A DNA stretch of 64,000 nucleotides from Spirochaetales bacterium (GTDB lineage Bacteria; Spirochaetota; Spirochaetia; JABMQR01): positions 1-64,000 of the forward strand of contig JAGYPA010000010.1 of NCBI GenBank assembly GCA_018399255.1. Direction: 5' to 3'. The position numbers and the translations under genes are program-made. Shown here piece by piece: positions 50,017 through 57,511 of the stretch; positions within the stretch are counted from its first letter, which is position 1; the number at the start of each line of letters is the position of its first letter. The notes beneath the pieces were generated by a model, which did no database searches, was not told the origin of the DNA, and saw nothing but the letters and a program-made list of their open reading frames with translations.

Positions 50017-53000
50017 CTATTCAACTGGAATCAGCGGAATTATACCATGCAGCAGGGCATCTTCCTGTCTCCACCCGCTTCCTTCCGGTACCGCCAGATC
50101 AATAATCCGTGTCGCTGACTCAGGATCGGACGCCCCGCCAAATCGCCATTGAGAGGCCGATGACTGCACATCACGCACCCGCCGTACCCCTGGAGAAGGA
50201 TAGCCCTCCTGGCTTAACAGGGCAACTGCAATGCCCCATTCGCCGGCAGGACCTGCCATTTCCAGGCTTTCACGCCTCACCAGCAGCGTAACAGTACCGT
50301 TGTCGCTGTCGACCAGCATGCGAACGGGTGTGCCGGAAACCTCTGCCAAAGACTGGTCATCATATCCCACAATGAGCTTCTGATTCCAGCCTTCTGCCCA
50401 GAGGGCGTACTCCCAGCCGCTGCCATCCTCAAGCCGGGCATTCCGCCCTTCAAGCAGCTCACTCCGCCCGGTTCCTTTTCCCGGGTCCACATCAATATAA
50501 ATATCGAAAGTCTGCAGCGACAGGCCGACTCCGGATCCCCACGGGTTGGAAACCGCGGCATTGACCCCCAGGGTAAAAATATAAAATTCCTCATTTTCGG
50601 CCAGCTTCAGGCTGGTGATATCGAAAACACCATCAGCAAAGACCGCGTCAGTCGGATAGGAGTAGGTACCCGGTCCGTAATCATCGCCGACCGCATCGGC
50701 AAAGAATAAAAGCGGGGCTGAATCCATTAAATCCGGCAGCACTTCCCTGGCAGGACCGTCTGCCGGCAGACGGGAAAGAGCTGTCTCACCACGGGTCAGA
50801 TAGGCCCTGAAATAGAGCTGGTCTCCCGGCTGCGTTGCAGCAAGCTCCTTGAACGGTAAAGAAAACTCCAGCGTCCGTCCGGCAGCCGCCGCTATGCCGA
50901 CTTGCCCGATTCGCTGCCAGGTGCCGTAGATCCCGGCATTAAAAAGCTCCATCTCTATCCCGTCGATTCCGGCAGAAATTTCAATCTTATAGCCGGCTCC
51001 AAAGCCCAGATACTCCTGGCTGCTGCCGTTCCCGATCAGGCTGATGGAATATTCCTGACCCGGGAGGGAGAAATAGAGCGAGAATTTCTGCGTATCCGGG
51101 AGGGTCTCCCAATCTGCCCGTAAAGCCGCGGTAAATGACAGGTTGTCTTTATCCCAGCCGTAGGAGATTTTTTCCAGAACATCCTCCGCCCGGGCCATAG
51201 TGCCGCCGGATTGAGAGAAGTAGCCTGCATCAGCCCACTCTGCTGCTCCGGCCTTTCCATCTATCAGGGGACTGACAATACCTTGAGGACCGCGAACTGG
51301 AGAAACCGGCTGATCGGGGATTATCGGGACCGAGAGAAAGGAGGGGAGCTCCTCTCCCAGCTCACGGTAAACCTGGCTGAGGAGAGCCCGGAAAGCTTCA
51401 TCAAAATAGCGGTCCACTCCGCTGTCCTGGTCATCGCCATACCACCAGAACCAGTCCGAGCCTTCGGCCAGGTACATCGCATCGAGTGCTGCTTCCAGGG
51501 CCTCCGGGCTGGCCTGTTTCCGGCCGGCAATATCGTATTTTGCCAGCATCTCTCGCGTCCTGCGCAGGTATTCCCACGCGGTATTTTCTTCCTCCTCCCC
51601 GATCCAGGTAGCATAGTCGGGTGAAAACCAGCTTCCCCACCAGAGTTCATCGATACGCCGCTGATCGGGATATTCTGCGGTATAGTCTGATACGGTTGCT
51701 GTCACAATGGTCTCACTCTCGGAAAGCTTCCGGTAGAGAGCATGGAGAAATTCTTTTCCATCCTCTGGATAGTGTTCCCAGGCATTTTCACCATCCAGAA
51801 TTACCGACACAAGATGCGGTCCCGGGCTGCCCTCCTGCTTCAGCTTCAGCCTTATCGCCTCTATCCGGTCGATAAAATCCTGAGCCGCCTGTTCGGGAGG
51901 AGTTCCGGAATACTCAAAACCTACCAGATCAGAAATCCGGTGGTCCCGGAAAACTATATAAGCTGACGCTCCGCTTTTCTCGTCGCTGACAAGATACGGA
52001 CGATAGAGCTGATCGGCCTGATCCACAACATCCTTCGAACTGCGGGTAAATCCCGGAATGCCGAGCGAATTGGCGAGAACCTGTTCTCCGCTTGCCATCC
52101 AGGTAAAACCCGCCTCACTGATAATCCGGACTACATCCTGACCTACCGAGCCCTCAGCCGGCCACAGTCCTGCCGGTTCCCGGCCGAAATCTTCACGATA
52201 CCGGTCGGCACTGATCCGAAGCTGGCTTATGGCGTCATTCGGATAGGAAAATCGCTCGGGCATATCGGAGGACGGGTCTCCCCGGGCCCCCAGATCGCTG
52301 TTGTAGAGCAGGGGGAGAATAGGATGTGCATAGGGGGTAGTTATCACCTCGATCTGGCCGGCATCCTGCAGTTTCTTATGCTCCGGAATTATCGCCGCCA
52401 TGATATCGATAGTCTTTTCAAAGATGATTTTTTTATCATCTTCGCTGAAGTCTCTGCCCTTTTCGACCAGAACGTTCAGGGGAGGTGAATTCAGGAAATC
52501 GGGATCAAACCAGGCCAGATTAAACCAAACCTGAAGATCACGGTAGTCCTGCTCGGTGAAAGTCCTGAGCGCTCCCTCGACAGATTCCGGGGACCCGTCT
52601 CCGCGCAGGGCCAGCAGCTGCCCGTAACGGGGGTACCTGCGGATCATGTTATTCCAGTTGGCATCGAAGAACCGTTCGAGAATAAACCGCTTTTCATCAT
52701 CTGTCAGGGAGCCGGCCGGTTTTTCGCTCAGGGACCAGTAGACGTCTTTAGCCCCATCGAGATACGCATCGATCTGACGCAGCAGAACCGGCGTCAGATT
52801 TACCGTCAAACGTACATCAGGATACTCTTCGAGAATTGATACCATATCGTAATAGTCTTTGGTCGCATGCACCCTGACCCAGGGCCGGGTAATATCACCT
52901 GAATCGGGATCGGTATAATAGAGAGGCTGGTGCTGATGCCAGGTAAGGTTAAGATAGATGACATCTCCATCCGCCGCCGCCTTCTGGACGGAATGTGTTG

Positions 53001-53100
53001 CGCAGCCGGCGGCTGTCAGCAAGATAATTACTGCGCCCGCCGCGACAGCCAGTTTTCGGAAAACAGGTTTTTTCTTCATTGCCAGGATCGTAAATGCCAT
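50017..53100 (-). CDS. GH57 amylopullulanase-type lipoprotein with C-terminal glucodextranase-like domain
   Basis: 1027 residues from ATG 53098-53100, which has GGAGAAACGC before it; another ATG seven codons later is possible. The signal ends in the lipobox LTAAGC. Residues about 40-580 are a GH57 catalytic domain: LTWHQHQPLYY, GLWPAEGSVGQDV (nucleophile Glu region), and ILDGENAWEHYPEDG (acid/base Asp). Residues about 610-790 are a CBM9-like beta domain and about 800-1020 a Glucodextran_C-type module. It degrades starch at the cell surface and feeds malEFG. The gap upstream holds a 15-bp tandem repeat. Confidence 0.9.
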   Translation of the reverse strand: MAFTILAMKKKPVFRKLAVAAGAVIILLTAAGCATHSVQKAAADGDVIYLNLTWHQHQPLYYTDPDSGDITRPWVRVHATKDYYDMVSILEEYPDVRLTVNLTPVLLRQIDAYLDGAKDVYWSLSEKPAGSLTDDEKRFILERFFDANWNNMIRRYPRYGQLLALRGDGSPESVEGALRTFTEQDYRDLQVWFNLAWFDPDFLNSPPLNVLVEKGRDFSEDDKKIIFEKTIDIMAAIIPEHKKLQDAGQIEVITTPYAHPILPLLYNSDLGARGDPSSDMPERFSYPNDAISQLRISADRYREDFGREPAGLWPAEGSVGQDVVRIISEAGFTWMASGEQVLANSLGIPGFTRSSKDVVDQADQLYRPYLVSDEKSGASAYIVFRDHRISDLVGFEYSGTPPEQAAQDFIDRIEAIRLKLKQEGSPGPHLVSVILDGENAWEHYPEDGKEFLHALYRKLSESETIVTATVSDYTAEYPDQRRIDELWWGSWFSPDYATWIGEEEENTAWEYLRRTREMLAKYDIAGRKQASPEALEAALDAMYLAEGSDWFWWYGDDQDSGVDRYFDEAFRALLSQVYRELGEELPSFLSVPIIPDQPVSPVRGPQGIVSPLIDGKAGAAEWADAGYFSQSGGTMARAEDVLEKISYGWDKDNLSFTAALRADWETLPDTQKFSLYFSLPGQEYSISLIGNGSSQEYLGFGAGYKIEISAGIDGIEMELFNAGIYGTWQRIGQVGIAAAAGRTLEFSLPFKELAATQPGDQLYFRAYLTRGETALSRLPADGPAREVLPDLMDSAPLLFFADAVGDDYGPGTYSYPTDAVFADGVFDITSLKLAENEEFYIFTLGVNAAVSNPWGSGVGLSLQTFDIYIDVDPGKGTGRSELLEGRNARLEDGSGWEYALWAEGWNQKLIVGYDDQSLAEVSGTPVRMLVDSDNGTVTLLVRRESLEMAGPAGEWGIAVALLSQEGYPSPGVRRVRDVQSSASQWRFGGASDPESATRIIDLAVPEGSGWRQEDALLHGIIPLIPVE

Positions 53101-53113
53101 GCGTTTCTCCATC

Positions 53114-53186
53114 TCTATATTTCTATCGTCTATGCTTCTATCGTCTATCGCCTATACTTCTAGCGTCTATGCTTCTATCGTTATCG
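53114..53186. repeat. 15-bp tandem repeat in the malG-GH57 gap
   Basis: Units TCTATATTTCTATCG (53114-53128), TCTATGCTTCTATCG (53129-53143), a 22-bp variant (53144-53165), TCTATGCTTCTATCG (53166-53180), then TTATCG. The array starts 13 bp upstream of the GH57 start and fills most of the gap, so copy number could affect translation or RNA stability. Confidence 0.75.
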
Positions 53187-53215
53187 TTGGCAAACCCATA
53201 CCTGCTGCCTGCGGC

Positions 53216-54106
53216 TCAGCCCTTTACCGACCCCAGGGTCAGCCCCGATATCAGCCATTTTGAAGAGAGCTGGAACAGGATCATAACCGGTACAGAGACC
53301 ATGAGCGAGGCTGCGGCAAACTCTCCCCACTGCGTCTGAAACTGCCCCTGCATGCGCTGGAGCCCCAGCGGCCAGGTGAAAAACTCAGCCCGCTGCAGAA
53401 TAATGCGGGCAATCAGAAAGTCGTTCCAGACCTGGGTAAAGTTAAAAAGAAAGGCAATCGCCAGAGACGGGGTCGAAAGAGGCAGCACAACCCGATAAAA
53501 AGCCCCCAGCCGGGTTGTGCCGTCTATCATGGCCGCCTGCTCGAGCTCAACCGGAATGGTATCGTAGTACCCCTTGAGAATCCAGATGGAAAAGGGAACC
53601 GAGCTCACTGAATAGGCGATGACAACCCCTCGCCAGCTGTTCACCAGACCCAGTTTGATGGAAAGAATATAAATCGGCACCATCAGCATGGCAGCCGGAA
53701 TCATCTGCGTTGCCAGCAGGAAAATCATCCCCGCTTTTCTGCCGGGAAAATGCCATCGGGAAACTCCATAGGCAGAAATTGAGGCGATGGTGACCCCCAG
53801 AAGGGATGTGGTAATTGTTATAAGCAGACTGTTCCAGATCCACAACAGGAAGTCCCGCTTCTGCAGAACTATTCTGAAGCTTTCAAAGGTGGCATCGTCA
53901 GGGATCAGCTGCAGGGATGTGGAGAGCAGGCGGTTTCCCGGACGAAGGGAGACCGATACAATCCGCAGGACCGGATAAACGGCTGCGACACAAAGGGCAA
54001 TCAGGATGATATGGATGATCATTCGCTTAAAAGGGCTGTCTGATCTCCTCCTTGGGGCAAAAAACCACTTGAACCCGGATATTATCACATTACTGTTCTG
54101 TTCCAT
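53216..54106 (-). CDS. malG: maltodextrin ABC permease MalG-like
   Basis: 296 residues, six predicted helices, BPD_transp_1 family. The EAA loop that contacts the ATPase reads EQAAMIDGTTRLGAFYRVVLPLSTP. The cytoplasmic N-terminus is about 30 residues. It forms the channel with MalF, whose gene ends 2 bp upstream. No MalK-type ATPase gene is in the operon, so the complex must borrow an ATPase encoded elsewhere. Confidence 0.92.
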   Translation of the reverse strand: MEQNSNVIISGFKWFFAPRRRSDSPFKRMIIHIILIALCVAAVYPVLRIVSVSLRPGNRLLSTSLQLIPDDATFESFRIVLQKRDFLLWIWNSLLITITTSLLGVTIASISAYGVSRWHFPGRKAGMIFLLATQMIPAAMLMVPIYILSIKLGLVNSWRGVVIAYSVSSVPFSIWILKGYYDTIPVELEQAAMIDGTTRLGAFYRVVLPLSTPSLAIAFLFNFTQVWNDFLIARIILQRAEFFTWPLGLQRMQGQFQTQWGEFAAASLMVSVPVMILFQLSSKWLISGLTLGSVKG

Positions 54107-54108
54107 AA

Positions 54109-55173
54109 CTATTCTCCTACCGCCTGAAGGGGAGTACCGCCGCCCGCTTTATCGAAACCGAACGAAAACTTCGTTATCTTTATGTAAGCCAGAGAAAAAC
54201 CAAGCAGGATGATAAAGATTATCAAGGCGAACATCGAGGCGAAACCGTACCTGTTGTATTCAAACGCAGCCCTGAAAAGAGCTGTTACCAGAATATCGGA
54301 GGTTTCAAGTTCAAACTGATTGATAAAATAGGGCACATTGAACTGGTTGAATGTCCAGATTACTCCGAGAATGATAGCCGGTGTTGTTATCGGCTTCATC
54401 AGGGGGATGGTAATGAGTCTGAAACCCATCAGCTTCCCTGCCCCGTCCATTTCGGCCGCTTCATAGTAGGAGGGATCGATACTCTGTAAACCACCTAGCA
54501 GAATGACCGTCATAAACGGTACTCCCAGCCAGATATTGGTGAGATTGATAGCTACGTAGTTCCAGAAGGGATCCGACATCCAGTTTATCGACTGTCCCCC
54601 GAATTTCTGAATCAGCAGGTTGAAGAGTCCATACTGATAGTTGAACTCACCCCGCCAGGCAAGAACGGCAATAATCTGGGGAATCGCCCATGGAAACAGC
54701 AGCAGGGTCCGATAAAAACCTCTCAGCTTCATCGGTCTGTTCAGGAGCAGCGCGATCATCATACCTATCGTGACGTGGAAGAATACCTGAATGAAGGTCC
54801 AAAGAAAGGTCCTGAAGAGGACGGGAAAAAACTTCTGCTGCTTGAGTACCGGTTCACTGAATATAATTTTCAGATTGTTCCAGGCTTCGGCAAATCCGTA
54901 GGTCAGCCCACGCTCTACTGTAAACCTTCTCAGGCTCATGTTGCTGAAAGAAAGCAGGATATTGTAGAGAATCGGATACAGCACCAGCAGCAGCAGTCCG
55001 ATAAGAGCCGGTGAAACCAGCATGATCGGGAGAGAAAACCGCCATTGAAGCTTTCTCTTCAAGATCACATAGAGCACCAGTTCCAGGACCACAATTCCCG
55101 CTGCAACAGCAAAAATTGTTCCAAGAACTTCCGATAAGCTGCTCCTGACTATTTGTGCAGTTAAGGCACCCAT
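54109..55173 (-). CDS. malF: maltodextrin ABC permease MalF-like
   Basis: 354 residues with about eight helices: the N-terminal pair plus the six of the BPD_transp_1 core. The EAA loop is YEAAEMDGAGKLMGFRLITIPLMKP. It lacks the large periplasmic P2 loop of E. coli MalF. AAGGAGCGGGT precedes the start. It is followed by malG after 2 bp. An 80-bp gap with a strong hairpin separates it from malE. Confidence 0.92.
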   Translation of the reverse strand: MGALTAQIVRSSLSEVLGTIFAVAAGIVVLELVLYVILKRKLQWRFSLPIMLVSPALIGLLLLVLYPILYNILLSFSNMSLRRFTVERGLTYGFAEAWNNLKIIFSEPVLKQQKFFPVLFRTFLWTFIQVFFHVTIGMMIALLLNRPMKLRGFYRTLLLFPWAIPQIIAVLAWRGEFNYQYGLFNLLIQKFGGQSINWMSDPFWNYVAINLTNIWLGVPFMTVILLGGLQSIDPSYYEAAEMDGAGKLMGFRLITIPLMKPITTPAIILGVIWTFNQFNVPYFINQFELETSDILVTALFRAAFEYNRYGFASMFALIIFIILLGFSLAYIKITKFSFGFDKAGGGTPLQAVGE

Positions 55174-55201
55174 ACCCGCTCCTTATACCCGTATATAATC
55201 A

Positions 55202-55226
55202 CGGCCTGCAGGAACGCTGCAGGCCG
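55202..55226 (-). other. 10-bp GC-rich hairpin between malE and malF
   Basis: CGGCCTGCAG (55202-55211) and CTGCAGGCCG (55217-55226), 5-nt loop. There is no T-tract after it on the minus strand. In the E. coli mal operon a similar stem after malE protects its mRNA and reduces read-through; the same effect here is plausible. Confidence 0.6.
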
Positions 55227-55253
55227 CTTTCACTTATGTTAATCACATGAAAA

Positions 55254-56489
55254 CTACTGCAGGGCTCTTACTCCGGCTTCAGCGGCAGACTGCATATTGG
55301 CAGCTGCGTCGGCGGGACTGGTTGTTCCGGAAAGAACGGCGTTCATTTCCGGTTTCATCGCGTCCCAGTTAGCCCGCATTTCGACAACCGTCGGCTGGGG
55401 AGTTCCAACAGCAAGTTGTGAGGCTGAGCCTTTAAGAATTGGATCTACCGTAATAGCAGGTGCGTTAAGCCCTGAGAGGAGGCCGGGGAGACGTTTGAAG
55501 GTTTCAAGCATTTCATTCTGGATATCGGCAGATGTCACGTAGCCGATAAAACCTTCTATAGCTTCGAGAACGGGTCCTTCGACCCCTTCAGCTACCATGA
55601 AGTATTTTCCAGCGGTGTATGGAGCGGGATATTTACCGGTTGCGGTAACTTTCGGCAGGCGGGCTACGCCGAGCTTGTCTCCAAGAACTCCGGCATAATC
55701 GCTGAGCGACCAGTCGCCGTTGATCAGCATGGCGGCTTTGCCTTCCTTGAAGAGGGTATCCATGGTTGCATAGTCACTTTCAATCGGGGTTACGGCATGC
55801 TTGAACTTCAGGTCGTGGAGGAACTGGAGGGTATCGATCATCGCCTGGGTGTTCAGGGTCGGGGTGAGGCCGTCTTCGGCAAATACTTTTCCGCCAAATC
55901 CGCCGAGCCAGGGGACAAGCCAGAAGGGTTCAGTCATGTTATAGACTAATCCGAAGGTATCTCCTTTTGTAGCGGCCTTTGCGGCTGCTATAAACTCATC
56001 GGTTGTTTCGGGAGCTTTGCTGACCAGATCCTTGTTGTAGAGAAGCATCAGATGGTTTCCGGCAGAAATGGGAACAGCATAGGTATTGCCGTCCATTACA
56101 ACCGATTCAACAAACTTGGATACATCATACAGATCATCCACGGGGCGGATAAGTCCGGCTGCCGTGAAGGGACCAGCCTGATCTCCTACAGTCCAGAGCA
56201 GCTCCGGCGGATCTCCGGCAAGACTGGCAGTCTGGAAGTCTTCCCGCAGCGCTTCGGTATCCTTGCGGACAACCTCAATAGTCACATTCGGATCAGCTGC
56301 CATATAATTGTCAGCGAGCGCCTCAATCCACTGATACACACCTTCCGACTCGCCTTCCTGTGTCCAAAGGGAAAAGGTCACCGCTTCGGGTTCGGCAGGT
56401 TCGGCTGCTGCTCCGGCAAATACCGGTACCGCAGCAGCAGACAGCAGCAGCAGGAGGAGCACCAAGCTCCTCAACATCATTTTCTTCAT
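55254..56489 (-). CDS. malE: maltodextrin-binding protein MalE-like
   Basis: 411 residues, signal peptide MKKMMLRSLVLLLLLLSAA...FAGAAAEPAEPE without a lipobox Cys, then SBP_bac_1 features: FSLWTQEGESEGVYQWIEALADNYMAADPNV, LPKVTATGKYPAPYTAGKYFMVAEGVEG. It binds maltodextrins in the periplasm and delivers them to MalFG. It is the first gene of the operon malE-malF-malG-GH57-lacI-GH13, directly behind a LacI-type operator-promoter. A ribosome site TTGGAGGTGT lies before the ATG. Confidence 0.92.
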   Translation of the reverse strand: MKKMMLRSLVLLLLLLSAAAVPVFAGAAAEPAEPEAVTFSLWTQEGESEGVYQWIEALADNYMAADPNVTIEVVRKDTEALREDFQTASLAGDPPELLWTVGDQAGPFTAAGLIRPVDDLYDVSKFVESVVMDGNTYAVPISAGNHLMLLYNKDLVSKAPETTDEFIAAAKAATKGDTFGLVYNMTEPFWLVPWLGGFGGKVFAEDGLTPTLNTQAMIDTLQFLHDLKFKHAVTPIESDYATMDTLFKEGKAAMLINGDWSLSDYAGVLGDKLGVARLPKVTATGKYPAPYTAGKYFMVAEGVEGPVLEAIEGFIGYVTSADIQNEMLETFKRLPGLLSGLNAPAITVDPILKGSASQLAVGTPQPTVVEMRANWDAMKPEMNAVLSGTTSPADAAANMQSAAEAGVRALQ

Positions 56490-56541
56490 ACATACACCTC
56501 CAAGGTTTTTCTAGAAATCTTGTTATTAAACCGTATCTTAT

Positions 56542-56596
56542 TAAACCGGTTTAGTTGTCTGTTTTTAATAATAAACCGGTTTACTAAACCGGTCAA
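56542..56596. promoter_or_regulatory. LacI-type operators TAAACCGGTTTA at the mal promoter
   Basis: Perfect 12-bp palindromes at 56542-56553 and 56572-56583 (centres 30 bp apart), and a partial copy TAAACCGGTCAA at 56585-56596. A half-site TAAACCG begins at 56527. The first lies just downstream of the predicted start, the others lie within the promoter. The CCGG core fits LacI/GalR-family operators. Confidence 0.8.
56568..56596 (-). promoter_or_regulatory. malE operon promoter
   Basis: Minus strand: TTGACC (56596-56591), 17 bp, TATTAT (56573-56568). The whole spacer and part of both boxes lie inside operators, so repressor and polymerase cannot bind together. The start would be near 56561. 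Confidence 0.75.
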
Positions 56597-56650
56597 CTAA
56601 AATTTTTACAAAATTACCCTTTTTTCAGGAACTCCTGTTCAATAAGCCCG

Positions 56651-56678
56651 TTGCAAAAAGAGCAGATAATGATACAAT
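56651..56678 (+). promoter_or_regulatory. promoter of the 8-Cys protein gene, leaderless geometry
   Basis: TTGCAA (56651-56656), 16 bp, TACAAT (56673-56678), six bases, ATG 56685. No ribosome site. It is divergent from the malE promoter, about 70 bp away. Confidence 0.65.
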
Positions 56679-56684
56679 ACTGGC

Positions 56685-56972
56685 ATGGCTTCGTGTTATT
56701 TTTGCGGTACCGAGCTGCCGCACGGCGAAAGAATCTATCGCACTACCCTCTGCTCCAACTGCGGCAAGCCGATAAAAATCTGTCTGAACTGTGAGTTCTA
56801 CGATCCGACCGCTAATTATGAATGCCGGGAAGATATCGGAGAACAGGTTCGCGAAAAGGATACCGCCAACTTCTGCGAGTATTTTTCTGCCCGGCCTGCC
56901 AACCGCAAGAAACCCGGTGAAGCAAAACGGACTAATGCGGCCGATGTGTTCAGGAATCTTTTCCCTGACTGA
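56685..56972 (+). CDS. small 8-cysteine zinc-ribbon-like protein
   Basis: 95 residues with eight cysteines: C4, C7, C23, C26, C33, C36, C47 and C64, three of the pairs being CxxC. Two tetra-cysteine zinc sites are likely. The C-terminal third is basic and hydrophilic (SARPANRKKPGEAKRT). I do not recognise a named family; the even spacing suggests a nucleic-acid or protein adaptor. No signal peptide. bcp starts 68 bp later and may share transcription. It probably has a leaderless mRNA. Confidence 0.75.
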   Translation: MASCYFCGTELPHGERIYRTTLCSNCGKPIKICLNCEFYDPTANYECREDIGEQVREKDTANFCEYFSARPANRKKPGEAKRTNAADVFRNLFPD

Positions 56973-57040
56973 TTCAGACTCCGCAGACATTTGTCAATTG
57001 CGGATTTTTTTTGCTGAATGCTGTGCATAAGGAGCATGTT

Positions 57041-57502
57041 ATGATTCAGGAAGGAATGAAAGCACCGGATTTTATGCTGCAAAGCGGTGAAGGCCATACG
57101 ATCAGCCTGTCGGATTTTATCGGGAAAAAGGTGATTCTCTATTTTTACCCCCGCGACAATACTCCCGGATGCACCACCGAAGCCTGCGAATTCCGGGATA
57201 CCCACGACGACTACCAGAACTCAGGGGCGGTTGTGATCGGGGTCAGTCCCGATACCGTCGCCAGTCACAAAAAATTCGGCGGCAGTCATGACCTCCCCTT
57301 TCTGCTCCTCGCAGATCCGGAAAAAGAGGTAATTCGTCTCTATGAGGCCGAAAAAGAAAAAAACATGTACGGCAAGATGGTTATGGGTGTTCAGCGATCT
57401 ACTTTTGTCATCGATGAAGAGGGTACGATTCTGAAAATATTTCCCAAGGTTAAGGCAGAAGGCCATGCCCGGGAAGTACTGGCATTTATCGATTCCCTCT
57501 GA
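57041..57502 (+). CDS. bcp: thioredoxin-dependent peroxiredoxin (BCP/PrxQ)
   Basis: 153 residues from ATG 57041, six bases after AAGGAG; an earlier in-frame codon is ignored. The peroxidatic Cys44 and resolving Cys49 are in YPRDNTPGCTTEACEFRD, the PrxQ spacing of four residues. It reduces peroxides using thioredoxin. The end of the gene converges on pheT with a 9-bp gap. No regulator is adjacent. Confidence 0.95.
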   Translation: MIQEGMKAPDFMLQSGEGHTISLSDFIGKKVILYFYPRDNTPGCTTEACEFRDTHDDYQNSGAVVIGVSPDTVASHKKFGGSHDLPFLLLADPEKEVIRLYEAEKEKNMYGKMVMGVQRSTFVIDEEGTILKIFPKVKAEGHAREVLAFIDSL

Positions 57503-57511
57503 GGACCATCA

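Noticed and set aside
53114-53186. CRISPR array
   Set aside because: Units are 15 bp with no spacers; all short arrays in the window are simple tandem repeats. No cas genes.
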